Positions 53,735 to 63,381 of a stretch of DNA of 64,000 nucleotides are shown one piece after another. A program made the translations under genes and the position numbers. A model generated the notes under the pieces. The model was not told where the DNA came from. It ran no database searches and saw only the letters and a program-made list of their open reading frames with translations. Source of the DNA: Branchiostoma floridae (Eukaryota; Chordata; Leptocardii; Amphioxiformes; Branchiostomatidae); contig NC_049984.1 of NCBI RefSeq assembly GCF_000003815.2, positions 26,263,995-26,327,994 of the forward strand, given 5' to 3'. The stretch's first letter is position 1; the number at the start of each line of letters is the position of its first letter.

Positions 53735-53859
53735 CACTTGACTTAACCAAACCAACAAAGTGATTTAGTTGTGAGTCAGCTGTCATCTCCACTAGCCTGA
53801 TGCGAATTTGGGTCCTTAGAACCGCATGGGGCCATAGAACGGTTGTGGTAGCCATCCAT
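53735..53859 (-). CDS. exon-like ORF, unidentified
   Basis: From MDGYHNRSM in one frame and MATTTVLWPHAVLRTQIRIR, LVEMTADSQLNHFVGLVKSS in the other, ending at AGTG|GTAAGT. The second frame looks better coded and its end (RIRLVEMTADSQ) is faintly like the FRLVEVTGDD part of the 20.2-kb exon. A further small exon with AG...GTAAGTC lies at 53890-53938 (STAVIPGRIQLPS). Confidence 0.3.
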
Positions 53860-54177
53860 TTTCTTTTCCTCACAGAAAAGACTTACCTGATGGCAGCTGA
53901 ATCCTGCCAGGAATGACAGCTGTAGAAGTCCTGAGGATATCAAACCACACAGGACATTAGACAGGATTCTTTAGAACTTCTTCAAGAATGTATAAAATAT
54001 TCATCAACGTCAGTCATAATTGGTCTTCCTCTTAAAGACACATTATGGGACAGTCTTTTTAGCGAATGCCCACAAACGCCCACTATGGAAAAGTCCGCGC
54101 TGCATGAATCTCAACATCTGCTTGACAATACTCTCCGTCACATATTGATTACTAAAAATCTGAAACAAGCTTACTGT

Positions 54178-54291
54178 TCATCCCAATCTAAAATTCCTCG
54201 TAAGACTTGTGTGCGGCCGCACCGAGAAGAGGGTCTTCGAAGAATATTCCCAGTAGGCTAGGTTGGCCATCTGATGCTGAGTCCAGTCGGT
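54178..54291 (-). CDS. terminal exon-like ORF, unidentified
   Basis: An acceptor (TTTTGGATTTCAG) opens TDWTQHQMANLAYWEYSSKT then LFSVRPHTSLTRNFRLG and a stop. GC-rich relative to its flanks and coded-looking. It may be a last exon, or splice from the GTAAGC just after the stop. Confidence 0.4.
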   Translation of the reverse strand, partial: TDWTQHQMANLAYWEYSSKTLFSVRPHTSLTRNFRLG

Positions 54292-55333
54292 CTGAAATCC
54301 AAAATATATAACGTTACGTATATAGAAAACGTTCCACGGAACTCTCGTATATACATTTCCTTATAGAGTCTCTAAATTGAACCAAGATGTTCACACATCA
54401 TGAGCAGTTACAGTAAGTGGGCAGAGAGAGGGCAAATATAAACATTTAGCCCATGGCTACTTCCCCTCAGCCAATGAGAAGCCCCCATTTTCTGTTGATA
54501 TATCCACGTAGTATGGTGCTATGAAAAAATGTGTGCTGCTATTTCATGCAAATGAGGAAAAAAGTGTGTTGATATCAAGAAAACCGGGATGATATCAGCC
54601 TGTCTGAGCACACGACCTGTGACCTGGGTAATGAGAAAAACAGGCAAGACCCAACCATCCCTCTCCACTTGATTGATTGATTAAAACCTGTCTTTGGCAC
54701 ATGGCTGATAGAATGAATGACTATTACAAAAGCAAAGAGTCTGTCACAGTATGATTCAAGAAACACAACAACTGTATTCATTAAGAATACTACATACAAA
54801 AGTCATATAGACTTACTGTATTGAAACATAGTTAAATGACTTGACCTATATTCCAAGCTGAGCTTTTCCCTAAGGTTAAGCAAACAAAATAAAGTTAATG
54901 CCTTGAACGATATAAAGGCTTTGTTAATAAGGGTAAGCAAACAGAAATCCATCATGTGAAAAAAAAGAGCTTATGAAAATAAGCTCTGCTTATGGATAAC
55001 TAGTTACAAAAACAATGAAAATACAAATACAAACGAATGTATGACAATGTAAGTAAAAAAGTCCTGAAATCTTGTGAAGTCAACTCCAAATAATGCACAG
55101 TCGTAAAAAAACGTTACAAGATAAAATAGAGTTCAAAAGCAAAAATTAACATCATGCCTACAAAGGCAAAACTTAGAAAAATCAAACCTTCTACTTCCAG
55201 GCGAACACACTACCTACAGTGTATGCTCTTTCAACAAGTCTAGAAGTTCTTCAACATTTCCAAGAGACTGCAAACAGAAAAACTGATATCATAGCAAAAT
55301 TACAAAATAAAACACAACTTAAAAGTAGAATGT
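54292..55333. other. no gene recognised
   Basis: AT-rich. A 21-bp word at 54446-54466 is exactly inverted at 57105-57125. Confidence 0.4.
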
Positions 55334-56950
55334 TCAAAAGTCCATGATTATTTTCATGCCGTTTGGGTGTACGATGGACAATCTGGGCCCAGATGCAGTC
55401 TGTGACATTGTTGCTGTAGATGTTGTGTTCGAAGTTGTTGTAGTACATGTTGTAGATGTTGTTGAGGCCTTGGATGGTGCTTCGTTCACGCTTTTAGGCT
55501 TTGGAGGCTGTAGCTTGTTACTCACATCCATCAGTAGGCTGTCGCTTGGCCGCTTGTAATCCCGTACTGATGTGCTTCGGTGGCCAGTTCTCGACATGAT
55601 TGTTCATCGAATCCTTGGGCCCACATTTGTGTGGCGAGTGTGACCTTCCCGCTGTGGTTGGTGATCTTTCTGTCTTGCAGGGAAATCCCGGCCTCGGTAC
55701 ACATTGCTTTCATGTACGTACCTAGTTTATTTTTGCCTACTGCCTGTAGGCTGAACTTCGGACAATCACTCATCTTCAGGGGGCGCCTGTAGAAACGGCC
55801 TGTTTTCTCAGGCAGTGCCCGGATGTATTGCTCAAACAGGTTGACAACGCAGCGTGGATTCGTGGGATCAGCATACTGCTTAATCTTCTTCACATCCACC
55901 TGCCTTTGCTGTACCCCCCCCCCCCCTGAACATTTTTTTTGACACCCTTCCTGTGAAATACATACAGTGTCCGTTTGTGTCCGTTCCAAACCTGTACTGT
56001 TCTATCACTAAGTTTAGGTGTTCGTCCATGGCCCTGAATCCAAACACCTTGCAATGGACTGTAGAAGTACACCCCATATGACATTCCCTCTGATGTTGAC
56101 AGGGAGATTGTGTTGCTTTCCCACAGACGGTCTTCATCATCAGTGGTCAGTGGGTCGGCCTGTCGTTTGGTAACCCCTACCCCAGCGGCTGTAAGCTCCT
56201 TCATCTTGGCATCTAACGCTTTTCTGAATTCTGCGAACCGTATGTCACTTCGATCCAGGAAGTTCATATCATGCCTGTTAAGTTCTTTTCTGAAATGTCG
56301 CATCAAACCAGACACCAAGCAATACAGGGTCTTGGGTGGATACGGCTTTCCGTCCATTCTTCTGACTTCGAATATGAACTTCATCAGCCAGAGGTTCAGT
56401 TCTGTAGGTACAACAATGTAGGGTTCTGACACCTGTAGGATAGTGTTGTAGTTGCTGTTTCGGTTCACGGCCCAGTCATTCCAGACAGACTTGGCATACC
56501 TTGTGCTCCTTTGGGTATGTTTTGGCACCCGGTTTTTCACTTTATCACGAATCATCTCTGTTGACATAGGAGCTGCAAATCTCAGTGGAAGCGGTGAATG
56601 AAGATGGCATACCTGCTTCTTGTTTCAGTAGTGAAAGTCATTGGCAAGGTTGTTGGTACTGTAGAAGCCGCCGCTGTAGCACTGAATGGGTCGGGCTGGG
56701 TCTGGAACTCTTCTAAAGTGAATCCCATTTCATCCAAGAAGGTGTCGGCAAATGATGTGTTGTCAGAATTGATGCTTGATGTAGAAAACACTGGGTTTTC
56801 TTGGGACAAACCGATGTTCAGGGAATCTGGAGACCTGTGTTCCTCCATGGCAGTGTGTGACTGACCCTCACAGGACAAATTTTGGCGCAAATGTTTTGGC
56901 GGCCAGACGACCAAAAATATCATGGGAATGCTCTGGCGCCACAATGTCAT
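55334..56950 (-). mobile_element. Crypton-type tyrosine recombinase, three frameshifts
   Basis: An N-terminal part (56582-56950, DTFLDEMGFTLEEFQTQPDP) leads into MSTEMIRDKVKNRVPKHTQR, VWNDWAVNRNSNYNTILQVS and PPKTLYCLVSGLMRHFRKEL, the SAM-like N-domain of DUF3504/Crypton recombinases. A shift near 56060 gives CKVFGFRAMDEHLNLVIEQY with the first catalytic Arg. A second shift, at a 13-base C run (55914-55926), gives DPTNPRCVVNLFEQYIRALP and ITNHSGKVTLATQMWAQGFD (H-x-x-K box). A third, near 55600, gives RTGHRSTSVRDYKRPSDSLL with the His and the Tyr nucleophile. The whole catalytic set, with K for the second R, is thus present but split. Cryptons integrate by recombinase-made circles; relatives were domesticated as the KIAA1958, ZMYM and QRICH1 proteins. 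Confidence 0.8.
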
Positions 56951-57221
56951 TAGTCATACGGCTGAAGCCAACCCGTCCCTTTGCAGTGAAAGCATCTGGT
57001 AGCCATTAAACCTCAACAAGACACAATCTATACCATTCAATCTATTTAAAAAAATGTATTAACTAGTTTATGAATGTGTCATCATCATAATTGCAAAAGC
57101 CTTCGGGGAAGTAGCCATGGGCTAAGTAAGTTAGCCCATGGCCTTGACTCGTCTTCTGTGTATATCACCAGGCCCGCCACCTCGGGGATCTCTAGTCTCC
57201 TCTCGGGCTGGGATACAAAAG
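56951..57221. other. spacer with a 27-bp near-palindrome
   Basis: 57115-57141 reads CCATGGGCTAA-GTAAG-TTAGCCCATGG, a perfect 11-bp inverted pair around 5 bp. A minus frame at 57085-57215 (PERRLEIPEVAGLVIYTEDE) is open and may be an exon relic. Confidence 0.4.
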
Positions 57222-57720
57222 TACACTTTGATATTTGCACAAAGATAATATAGATGGTTTTTGCTTTGGTGTACAAAGGTAGAGTTTGACATTACATTGC
57301 ACAAAGTACATAGCCTATGTTCTGATCGGTGGCAATATGTTTCCTGTATATTATGTAAGTTAACTATGAAGAAAGTTCCTTACAACAAATTCTCAACGGG
57401 GAATACTATATACTAAATACATAAAATGAACTTTACTCTTCTTTACCTTGAGTTACAAAAGTATTCTTAATATGTTTTCTTCGCCCTGAGTTATAAAGAT
57501 ACACTTTGATATTTGTATAAAAAGATAAGGGATGGTTTTTTCCTTAATGTGTAGAAGTAGACTTTGACATTACATTGCACAAAGTACATAGCCTACGTTC
57601 TGATCGGTGGCAATATGTTTCCTTTATATTATGTTAGTTAACAATGAAGAAAGTTCCTTGCAACAGATTCCCAACGGGGAATACTATATACTAAATACAT
57701 AAAATGAACTTTACTCTTTA
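57222..57720 (+). repeat. tandem duplication with 278-bp offset
   Basis: 57222-57440 and 57500-57718 are about 90% alike by eye with a constant offset of 278 bp (shared: TACACTTTGATATTTG, CATTGCACAAAGTACATAGC, GATCGGTGGCAATATGTTTC, GGGGAATACTATATACTAAA). Non-coding. Mild divergence suggests moderate age. Confidence 0.85.
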
Positions 57721-58022
57721 AGTTTTCTTTGCCGGGACAAAAAAAGAAAATGCAAATATCTCAAAGAAAAAAAAATCTGGTTTACACCTTCGGGTAAAGA
57801 TATGAAGATCTACAGATTAAAGTAGATCAACTCAGAAGCATTCTCCTCACTGGGAGATGCTGTGCGCTCAAAGTTAGAAATGCGGGGGGGGTGGGGCTGA
57901 AAATTATAATGTCTTGCTTTCTATTTGGACTTGTTCAGAAAGGTCCAAAAACAATATTGATGTCACATTTGTGTATCAAGTCACAAGTCTTCACTCCATT
58001 GTCCACTGAGTCTACAGACTGC
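57721..58022. other. no gene recognised
   Basis: AT-rich, with a G run near 57883-57896. Confidence 0.4.
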
Positions 58023-58349
58023 TCAAGAGTCAGACTCATCAGAATCAGAAACTGAAGACTCCGAGGTATAGTCTGGACACTGATCAGGCTCCCTGCGTCT
58101 CCTTCCATACGGTGCAGTCCTAGGCCGGCGTTTACTCTTGCCAGCTGCCCACCATCGTCCAATGGCATCATCAGGAGAAAATGTGTCTACTTCCTGCTCA
58201 GAGAGTGTGATAACCATAAGGGCAGTGAGAGTGTCTGCTCGTAGCCTGTTCCGCCAGTCAGACTTAACTCTCTTCATTAGCGAGAAACCCCGCTCACATT
58301 CTGCTGTAGAAACTGGAGAAAGCAGGATGATCTGCATAATTTCCTTGAC
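58023..58349 (-). mobile_element. hAT transposase C-terminal dimerisation domain, terminal exon
   Basis: After a good acceptor (TTTACTTTTGGCAG) the frame reads GGVKEIMQIILLSPVSTAEC then ERGFSLMKRVKSDWRNRLRA and DTLTALMVITLSEQEVDTFS, ending RWWAAGKSKRRPRTAPYGRR and an acidic tail with a stop. P-V-S-x-A-E-C-E-R-x-F-S-x-M-K-x-V-K and L-x-x-D-T-L-x-A-L-M are the conserved blocks of the hAT dimerisation domain; the W-W...P-Y-G tail is like ZNF862-type relatives. The exon is intact and could be from a live element or a domesticated gene. Upstream catalytic exons were not found in the window. Confidence 0.75.
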
Positions 58350-58514
58350 CCCCCCTGCCAAAAGTAAAGAATAAATGTTATTATAAAGAACGACTGGGTG
58401 GTTAACAAAATCAAAATGTCCAACCTACATAGAACCTGAATATCACGTGTCCTGTACCCATTACTCGGTATCTACTTATCTATCTGTGACAGTATAGGGA
58501 AAAATACTGCTAAT

Positions 58515-58700
58515 TTAAAGGAAAAAGGTCCACTTCATGACCATTCCCCGACCACGCCCCCTCCCATTGCCTGTGCCCCATAGCATAGGGCGTCGGTAGG
58601 TTTGGGTCCAGGCCCGGCGGCCAACACGTCCCCAGCCTCGGCCTCTTCCTCCTCTTCCTCCACCCCGCCGACCGCGAACAGGCCAAGTAGTGTCATTTAG
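58515..58700 (-). CDS. Arg-Gly-rich ORF
   Basis: A minus-strand frame reads LSPTLNDTTWPVRGRRGGGR, GGRGRGWGRVGRRAWTQTYR then GTGNGRGRGRGMVMKW. RGG-type stretches bind nucleic acid in many proteins. No splice sites or start are assured; GC-rich low complexity could also produce it by chance. Confidence 0.3.
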   Translation of the reverse strand, partial: LNDTTWPVRGRRGGGRGGRGRGWGRVGRRAWTQTYRRPMLWGTGNGRGRGRGMVMKWTFFL

Positions 58701-59194
58701 TGTAGGAGATAGCTTGGTGGAAATCAATTTCTATTTTTCTTGCTTGGTATAGCGTCAGTCCTGATTTGCCCCGTAGTACGTCTTATCCTCTTCTTATTGA
58801 GGGCTAAAAATGCCTTCAACTTCAACGTCAGTATGCTACTCCTCGTCCTGATTAATGCTTTGATATCTCAATATACTAGTTGCTTAATACTTCCAACAAT
58901 TTCTACAGTCTTAAAAACGTCCAAAAATGTATACTTCCAACAATTTCTACAGCCTTATAAACGTAAAAAAATGTATATTTCCAACACTTTCTTAAGCCAT
59001 AAAAACTTTTTAAAAAGTATGTTCAGTATGTAGATAAACCTCAGGATTATCGTCCAGCAGCTTCGGTTCCACTGTCAACAGCGTGTTTATGGTGGGAAAG
59101 GTCCTGCGCTAGGGCCATTATTCAAATGATGACGTCACGGCTCGATTGTATAGATGGTTGAGACCGCGGTGCACCATGGGACATATGCAAATTC
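58701..59194. other. no gene; local repeats
   Basis: A 35-bp unit (ATACTTCCAACAATTTCTAC plus AGTCTTAAAAACGT) occurs about three times at 58886-58990. Nothing coding. Confidence 0.4.
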
Positions 59195-59520
59195 CTCCTT
59201 GTACGTCAACAATCAGCCTCCGCTGGATACTCTCCCAAAAACGGAATCTGCACAAGCGCCGCCAGAAAATAGTCCCGCCGAGAAAGGAAATGTTTGATTA
59301 ATATGTCGATACGTCAGAGTAACTTAGACTGTTTTGTTCGTTCTAGACTATTTTATTCTGTTCTGTCTTGTTTTTGACGATTTAAGTTATACGTATCAGT
59401 CTTTCATTTGAGTTCTTGGCCATATGTTTATGCGCACTGGTACAGGAAAAGTGCTTCGGTTCTGTGTGGAAGTCAGTAAGTGCAGGGCGGCCATTGTGAC
59501 CGTAGGTAGGCTGGATTAGA
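59195..59520 (+). repeat. dispersed repeat, copy 2
   Basis: Second copy of the 15530-15870 unit, same orientation, 43.7 kb away. The start of the similarity is TACGTCA and its end GCAGGGCGGCCAT. The decayed ORF on the opposite strand begins where it ends. Confidence 0.7.
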
Positions 59521-60275
59521 CGTCTTAAATTGAATCCTTTGTTTGACATATTGTAACGTTAGTATAGCTGGCTCGGTGGTTAGTGGACGGAGCTTGCTGT
59601 CATCTGGGTACAGCTTGTTGTACACGGTGTACGCTTCCTCTATGGTCATTGACATATTGTGTCGTTGCAGAAGGGTCACTTTAGAACCCTCCTCTATCTT
59701 ATTTATTTATTTATTCCACTTCACAGATTGCGTACAATCTGAGGGGAGCCGGCAACAGGAAACTAGTTCCTCTACGAGGCCGACTCCCCCAGAAGATATA
59801 CAAAGTTCAGATAAAAACTAAATGTGAGACAAGTCTGACATCTAGTACTAAAAGTGATACATGAAAAAATGAGCGAGTAACAAGGTCAAAAGATCTTGAC
59901 AGTGGCTCTTTGGTCTGGCATCTCACGACTGATCTGAGGGCTGAAATAGAACTCTTTGACCTTCTGTTTCAACGATTCAGGAATGCTATCCTTCCCTTTC
60001 TTCCTCAGTTTTGGTCTCCACCATTGCCTGGCCTCTTTATCCAGCTTCATCTTCCGTACCTTAAGCTTTGTACGGAGAGCTGTGCTGACCCTCAGATTTC
60101 TCTTCTTGTTGATTACTGATCTGAGTACGCCATAAGCATTTCTCTTTGATGGTGACGCTCCACATCGCTGTACATCGATACTCCTTACTGCAAGTCCTAA
60201 GGGTGGTTTTCTACCCCGAAGCAGGCGGCAAAGTCGCCATAATAACAGGCGTATGTTTAGTACAACGGAACACAA
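59473..60275 (-). mobile_element. transposon-like ORF split by a LINE tail insertion
   Basis: The upstream part (60275-59893) encodes a basic helix-rich protein: SPSKRNAYGVLRSVINKKRN, DKEARQWWRPKLRKKGKDSI and PESLKQKVKEFYFSPQISRE, MPDQRATVKI. It is cut by an insertion at 59701-59892. The downstream part resumes in the same frame once the insert and one target-site copy are set aside, with SKVTLLQRHNMSMTIEEAYT and VYNKLYPDDSKLRPLTT. The pattern (V-x-x-F-Y-x-x-x-x-x-S-R-x-x-P, then M-x-x-x-E-A-Y-x-x-Y) recalls an unnamed transposon-encoded family found in cnidarians and amphioxus. Superfamily not assigned. Confidence 0.5.
59701..59892 (-). mobile_element. 192-bp 5'-truncated LINE tail with 5-bp target duplication
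   Basis: ATCTT at 59696-59700 is repeated at 59893-59897. The insert, read on the minus strand, ends in a stem-loop (AGATTG-TACG-CAATCT) followed by GTGAAGTGGAATAAATAAAT, the layout of L2/CR1-type LINE 3' ends (hairpin plus short tandem tail). The rest is 3' untranslated sequence. It interrupts the ORF described around it. Confidence 0.8.
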
Positions 60276-61116
60276 AGTTCGAAAAAGGTCGCTAAGTTTC
60301 CTTGAAGACTTACACGCCTTAGTAATACGTTACATGTTTCTGTATATTGAGCCTGGTTTTCATCGGGAAGTGCCTTCTGTTTGTGCAGTTGTTTCGGCTG
60401 ACAGTGGCCAGCATTTAGGTCATTAGTTCTAGGTCTGCTAATGAAAACGTCAATAATGCATGAAAGGTAAAGGTAAGTCTACAAACTAGACACAGTGCTA
60501 GACATAAGCGTAGTTACATGTATATGTGCACTGTCCGTACTTGTCAGTATAAAGATTCAAGTGTTAATGTGCTGAGTCCTAACCTCATGGAGAGAAAGGT
60601 CGTTCTTCCACCTCACAGCATTACAGAATCCCTCCACTGACACGTGGAATTCTAAGTTTAGCACAACGAGCCACTCTAAGAGTGAAACAGAAAATGCTGG
60701 TGCCTCCGTTATTGCTGCCCAAAGTCCAAGCCGGAGCAGTATGCACGGCTCGGGCTCACACGGGCAGAAGCGAGGTCGCCCTGCCAATACAATAAGTTCA
60801 TTTTTAGAACACAAGCAAAAATATTGCTTCAAATCATCGCATGCCATACTGTTCATGCTGGATTTGAGCTACACATATGTATGTGCTATATGTGTAAATT
60901 TGAATGTGCAACATATTTTTATTTCATCTTTTAGATTAGAACCTAATTAGGGGGAATGAATCTTTAAAACTGAATTTTTGTTGGAGTGTGGGTAACATTT
61001 TTATTTTGAACATGAAAATGCAACATACATCAGGATTAAATTCTCTATGATAAAGATTGTATATGTCTTACACTCCAAGAAGGAAACATGTAATATTTAG
61101 TTAGTTCCAAGGTACG
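60276..61116. other. no gene recognised
   Basis: A minus-strand frame at 60557-60770 is open (NSMACDDLKQYFCLCSKNEL, VLAGRPRFCPCEPEPCILL) but has no boundaries. AT-rich otherwise. Confidence 0.35.
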
Positions 61117-61330
61117 CTATTGGATAATTACTGCCAAGGACACATCATCAGTAGACTTCAGACAACTTCCTCCGCCCGCATTAACTGACACTTCCGTTAT
61201 CAACCGAAGAGCCGATGGGGTCATACATACTGACGGTTCCGGAAAGTCGTGAAGTGGGAGCTTCCTATTGTTTTCAGTCAATGGTAGTACAGTCTGGCCT
61301 TGGTAAATTCCTCTGCACAAAATATCAAAA
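61117..61330 (-). CDS. exon-like ORF, unidentified
   Basis: The frame reads GQTVLPLTENNRKLPLHDFP, EPSVCMTPSALRLITEVSVN and AGGGSCLKSTDDVSLAVIIQ, then stops at 61117. It looks coded and could be a last exon. No domain recognised. Confidence 0.35.
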
Positions 61331-61567
61331 GCAAGCATGCAATGTAAACAACCAAATGTGTTTTCCACTGAATAGACGCAAGCATGCAAAAGATCATGAC
61401 TACCTATTCAATATGTAGAATGCAGTAATATCGAATTTTTCATATAAAATAGAAAGAAGTAATAATGAAACATCAAAGCCTTTCTTAACAAGTAGGTATA
61501 ATTAGCAACTTAAAGTCAATGTCACTGACCTGATGTCCCAGGACGTAGATAAGCTTTATCGTCCATG

Positions 61568-61912
61568 CTAATAATGAGACCATGACTCAATTGTTTGTTT
61601 CTCAGGTTTGCACCCATGTTTTGTCGATGTTGTGGTGAAAGAGAAAATATTCGGATAACAAATTGTTTTTATCAGTGACGTTGAGGGCTGTGTAGGGTTG
61701 GTGACACTGGCCTGTTTACTGATCGAAGCTCCAATTCTCCCAGCCCTGTTTTTGAAGAAAGAACTTCCCCATGCCTGGTCTCTGGTGTCTTCCATCAGTT
61801 TTCTCTCACTGTCCGATAGCTGCACTTCAACTTTAGAGAATTCCTCCAGAAGATCGTCATAGCTCATGTCCAAATATTTCTGGTCCGCAAGCTCAGAAAT
61901 GGTTGCAATGTT
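61568..61912 (-). mobile_element. YqaJ-like recombinase/exonuclease domain, N-terminal part
   Basis: The frame reads ISELADQKYLDMSYDDLLEE, then LMEDTRDQAWGSSFFKNRAG, RIGASISKQASVTNPTQPST and TTTSTKHGCKPEKQTIES. T-x-x-Q-x-x-x-x-x-F-x-x-R-x-G-R-I-x-A-S and S-T-x-x-G-C-x-x-E-x-x matches the start of the YqaJ fold, a viral-type alkaline exonuclease often encoded by large DNA transposons in animals. The active-site part is beyond the stop at 61568, so the domain is truncated or continues in another exon. Confidence 0.6.
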
Positions 61913-61966
61913 GTGGCTTCAAAGTACTGGTCCTCAAAACTCAACAAGGGAGTCCAATGCGGCTCT

Positions 61967-62160
61967 ATTTGTATTTTGCGAATGGGACGTCAGAGTCTGA
62001 ATCAGACTCCCTCAGAATCTTCTTACTCCCTTTACCCTTGGAACGTTTACATTTTGGAATGTTCTTCTTCCCCCTCTTTACCCCTTTCCCCTTATCCCTC
62101 CCTCTTCTTGTCACTTTGCCACTTGTCACAGCCTTCTTCACCCTTGGCTGGTTCTGGAGA
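61967..62160 (-). pseudogene. basic then Ser/Asp-rich linker of the YqaJ-type gene
   Basis: A frame of about 63 codons reads NQPRVKKAVTSGKVTRRGRD, then KGKGVKRGKKNIPKCKRSKG, KGSKKILRESDSDSDVPFAK and a stop. Such a lysine-rich nuclear-localisation-like stretch followed by SDSDSD often precedes the YqaJ domain in transposon proteins. It lies just upstream of the domain on the same strand, offset by about one base in frame. Confidence 0.45.
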
Positions 62161-62406
62161 ACAGAGGTGACCTTTCTGCTGTCTGTCCAGCCTCCTGCAG
62201 TCCCGCTTCAACTCCTGTCAGGAGCCCTTCAACTGTTAATGCATAAAAACATATTCATAATGTTCCCTAATTTTTGACGATTTGGTACTCTGTTTAACTG
62301 CTACATCATCTTTACTTATTTTTAAGGAATGGATGAACTGGGTGCAGCCACATGCCCTGTCCTGTATGATATTGACTTGTTTGATTTTGAAGTGAACGCT
62401 CTTGAC

Positions 62407-62475
62407 CTGATATTTGGCGAAATCCAGATCACCGTTTCCAGCACTCCCCAGATTTGCAAATCCATGTTTTTGTTG
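62407..62475 (-). CDS. small exon, unidentified
   Basis: 69 bp, phase 0-0, acceptor (TTTTTTTATTGATGCAG) and donor (CAG|GTCAAG). It encodes QQKHGFANLGSAGNGDLDFA then KYQ. It lies between two pieces of a possible YqaJ-type gene. The frame runs on past the donor, so the exon end is not certain. Confidence 0.35.
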
Positions 62476-62599
62476 CTGCATCAATAAAAAAAATTAGAAA
62501 AAAAGTCTTGTTATTTGCTCACAGTCGGAGGATCTTGTCCCGGATGTGGCTAAAGTAGGCCCATGGTTGCCATGAATTATTTCTATTATTCACAGTGCT

Positions 62600-62952
62600 T
62601 TTGCAGTTTTCCTTTGTCAAAGTCCTCCACTGTAGGACAGTATTCCCTCTTGATTAAATCGAACAATGATTCTGCTGACTGGAAGGTAAGGCTTCCAGCT
62701 GCCAGGACGCTGTTCCTCATTCAGGGCTTGACCTGCCTGAACTTTTCTTTTCTGGGTGCTTCAGCTGCTCAATACTGATCTCAAATGTTCCAACACAACA
62801 GCCTGCAGCCTCCAACAATTTCTCGTCCTGGATGTTGAAGCTGTCATCGGTTGGCCTGATGACATGGTTATGTTCATGAGGACACTCCACCATTTGCCCG
62901 GGGCCGCCAATAAACGTTACTGCTGCAGGACCATCGGTCACCATTACTTTGC
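62600..62952 (-). pseudogene. exon with a Cys-His block, frameshifted
   Basis: A good acceptor (GTTTATACCTACAG) opens KVMVTDGPAAVTFIGGPGQM then VECPHEHNHVIRPTDDSFNI and QDEKLLEAAGCCVGTFEISI. A stop at 62717 follows; a shift near 62740 gives AAGSLTFQSAESLFDLIKRE then YCPTVEDFDKGKLQKHCE. C-P-H-E-H-N-H could bind zinc. Probably part of the same mobile-element gene as the YqaJ domain. Confidence 0.4.
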
Positions 62953-63081
62953 CTGTAGGTATAAACGGGTGGTAACATTATATTACAAATAAATAATATA
63001 AAGGGTTTGAAGAGGTCTGGTTTTACAGAAGGGTGGTCAAGCAAAAATTCATGACTCAAACTCAAGCAAAGTTGAAGTTAC

Positions 63082-63240
63082 CAGGAACTCGTCCCACTTG
63101 AACTTTGGAACACTGGCTTCTCCGATGAACGTGTAGGCCATAGTCAGGTAAATTCAGGGTGTTTCTTCTGAAGACCTTGTGGTGGTGACACATACTATGT
63201 GGTGACAAGACTCTGCCTATCTAAGTGTGTGAGGTCTGTG
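63082..63240 (-). CDS. small duplicated exon, copy A
   Basis: Reads MAYTFIGEASVPKFKWDEFL and ends at CTG|GTAACT. Its neighbour, copy B at 63382-63476, reads YMYIGKASFPQYKWVAFL to CTG|GTACGT. Upstream of both is GATAGGCAG followed by similar sequence, so the repeat spans exon and intron. Function unknown. Confidence 0.45.
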
Positions 63241-63381
63241 AGATACAGCTGTGAAAACTTGAGCAATGTGCTCATTTGTCTAATGGTATCTAGTCAAGGT
63301 GCCTTCATCCAAATGTTATACACGTGTTAGGGAAAAGCCGAGTCGAGTAATAAAAACAAAGTCAAATAGAGTTGAACGTAC

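Noticed and set aside
55334-61912. Starship-like giant element with the Crypton recombinase as captain and hAT, OTU or YqaJ genes as cargo
   Set aside because: Attractive because of the shared strand, but I found no paired ends or target duplication enclosing these genes, and each piece is explained by ordinary separate families.
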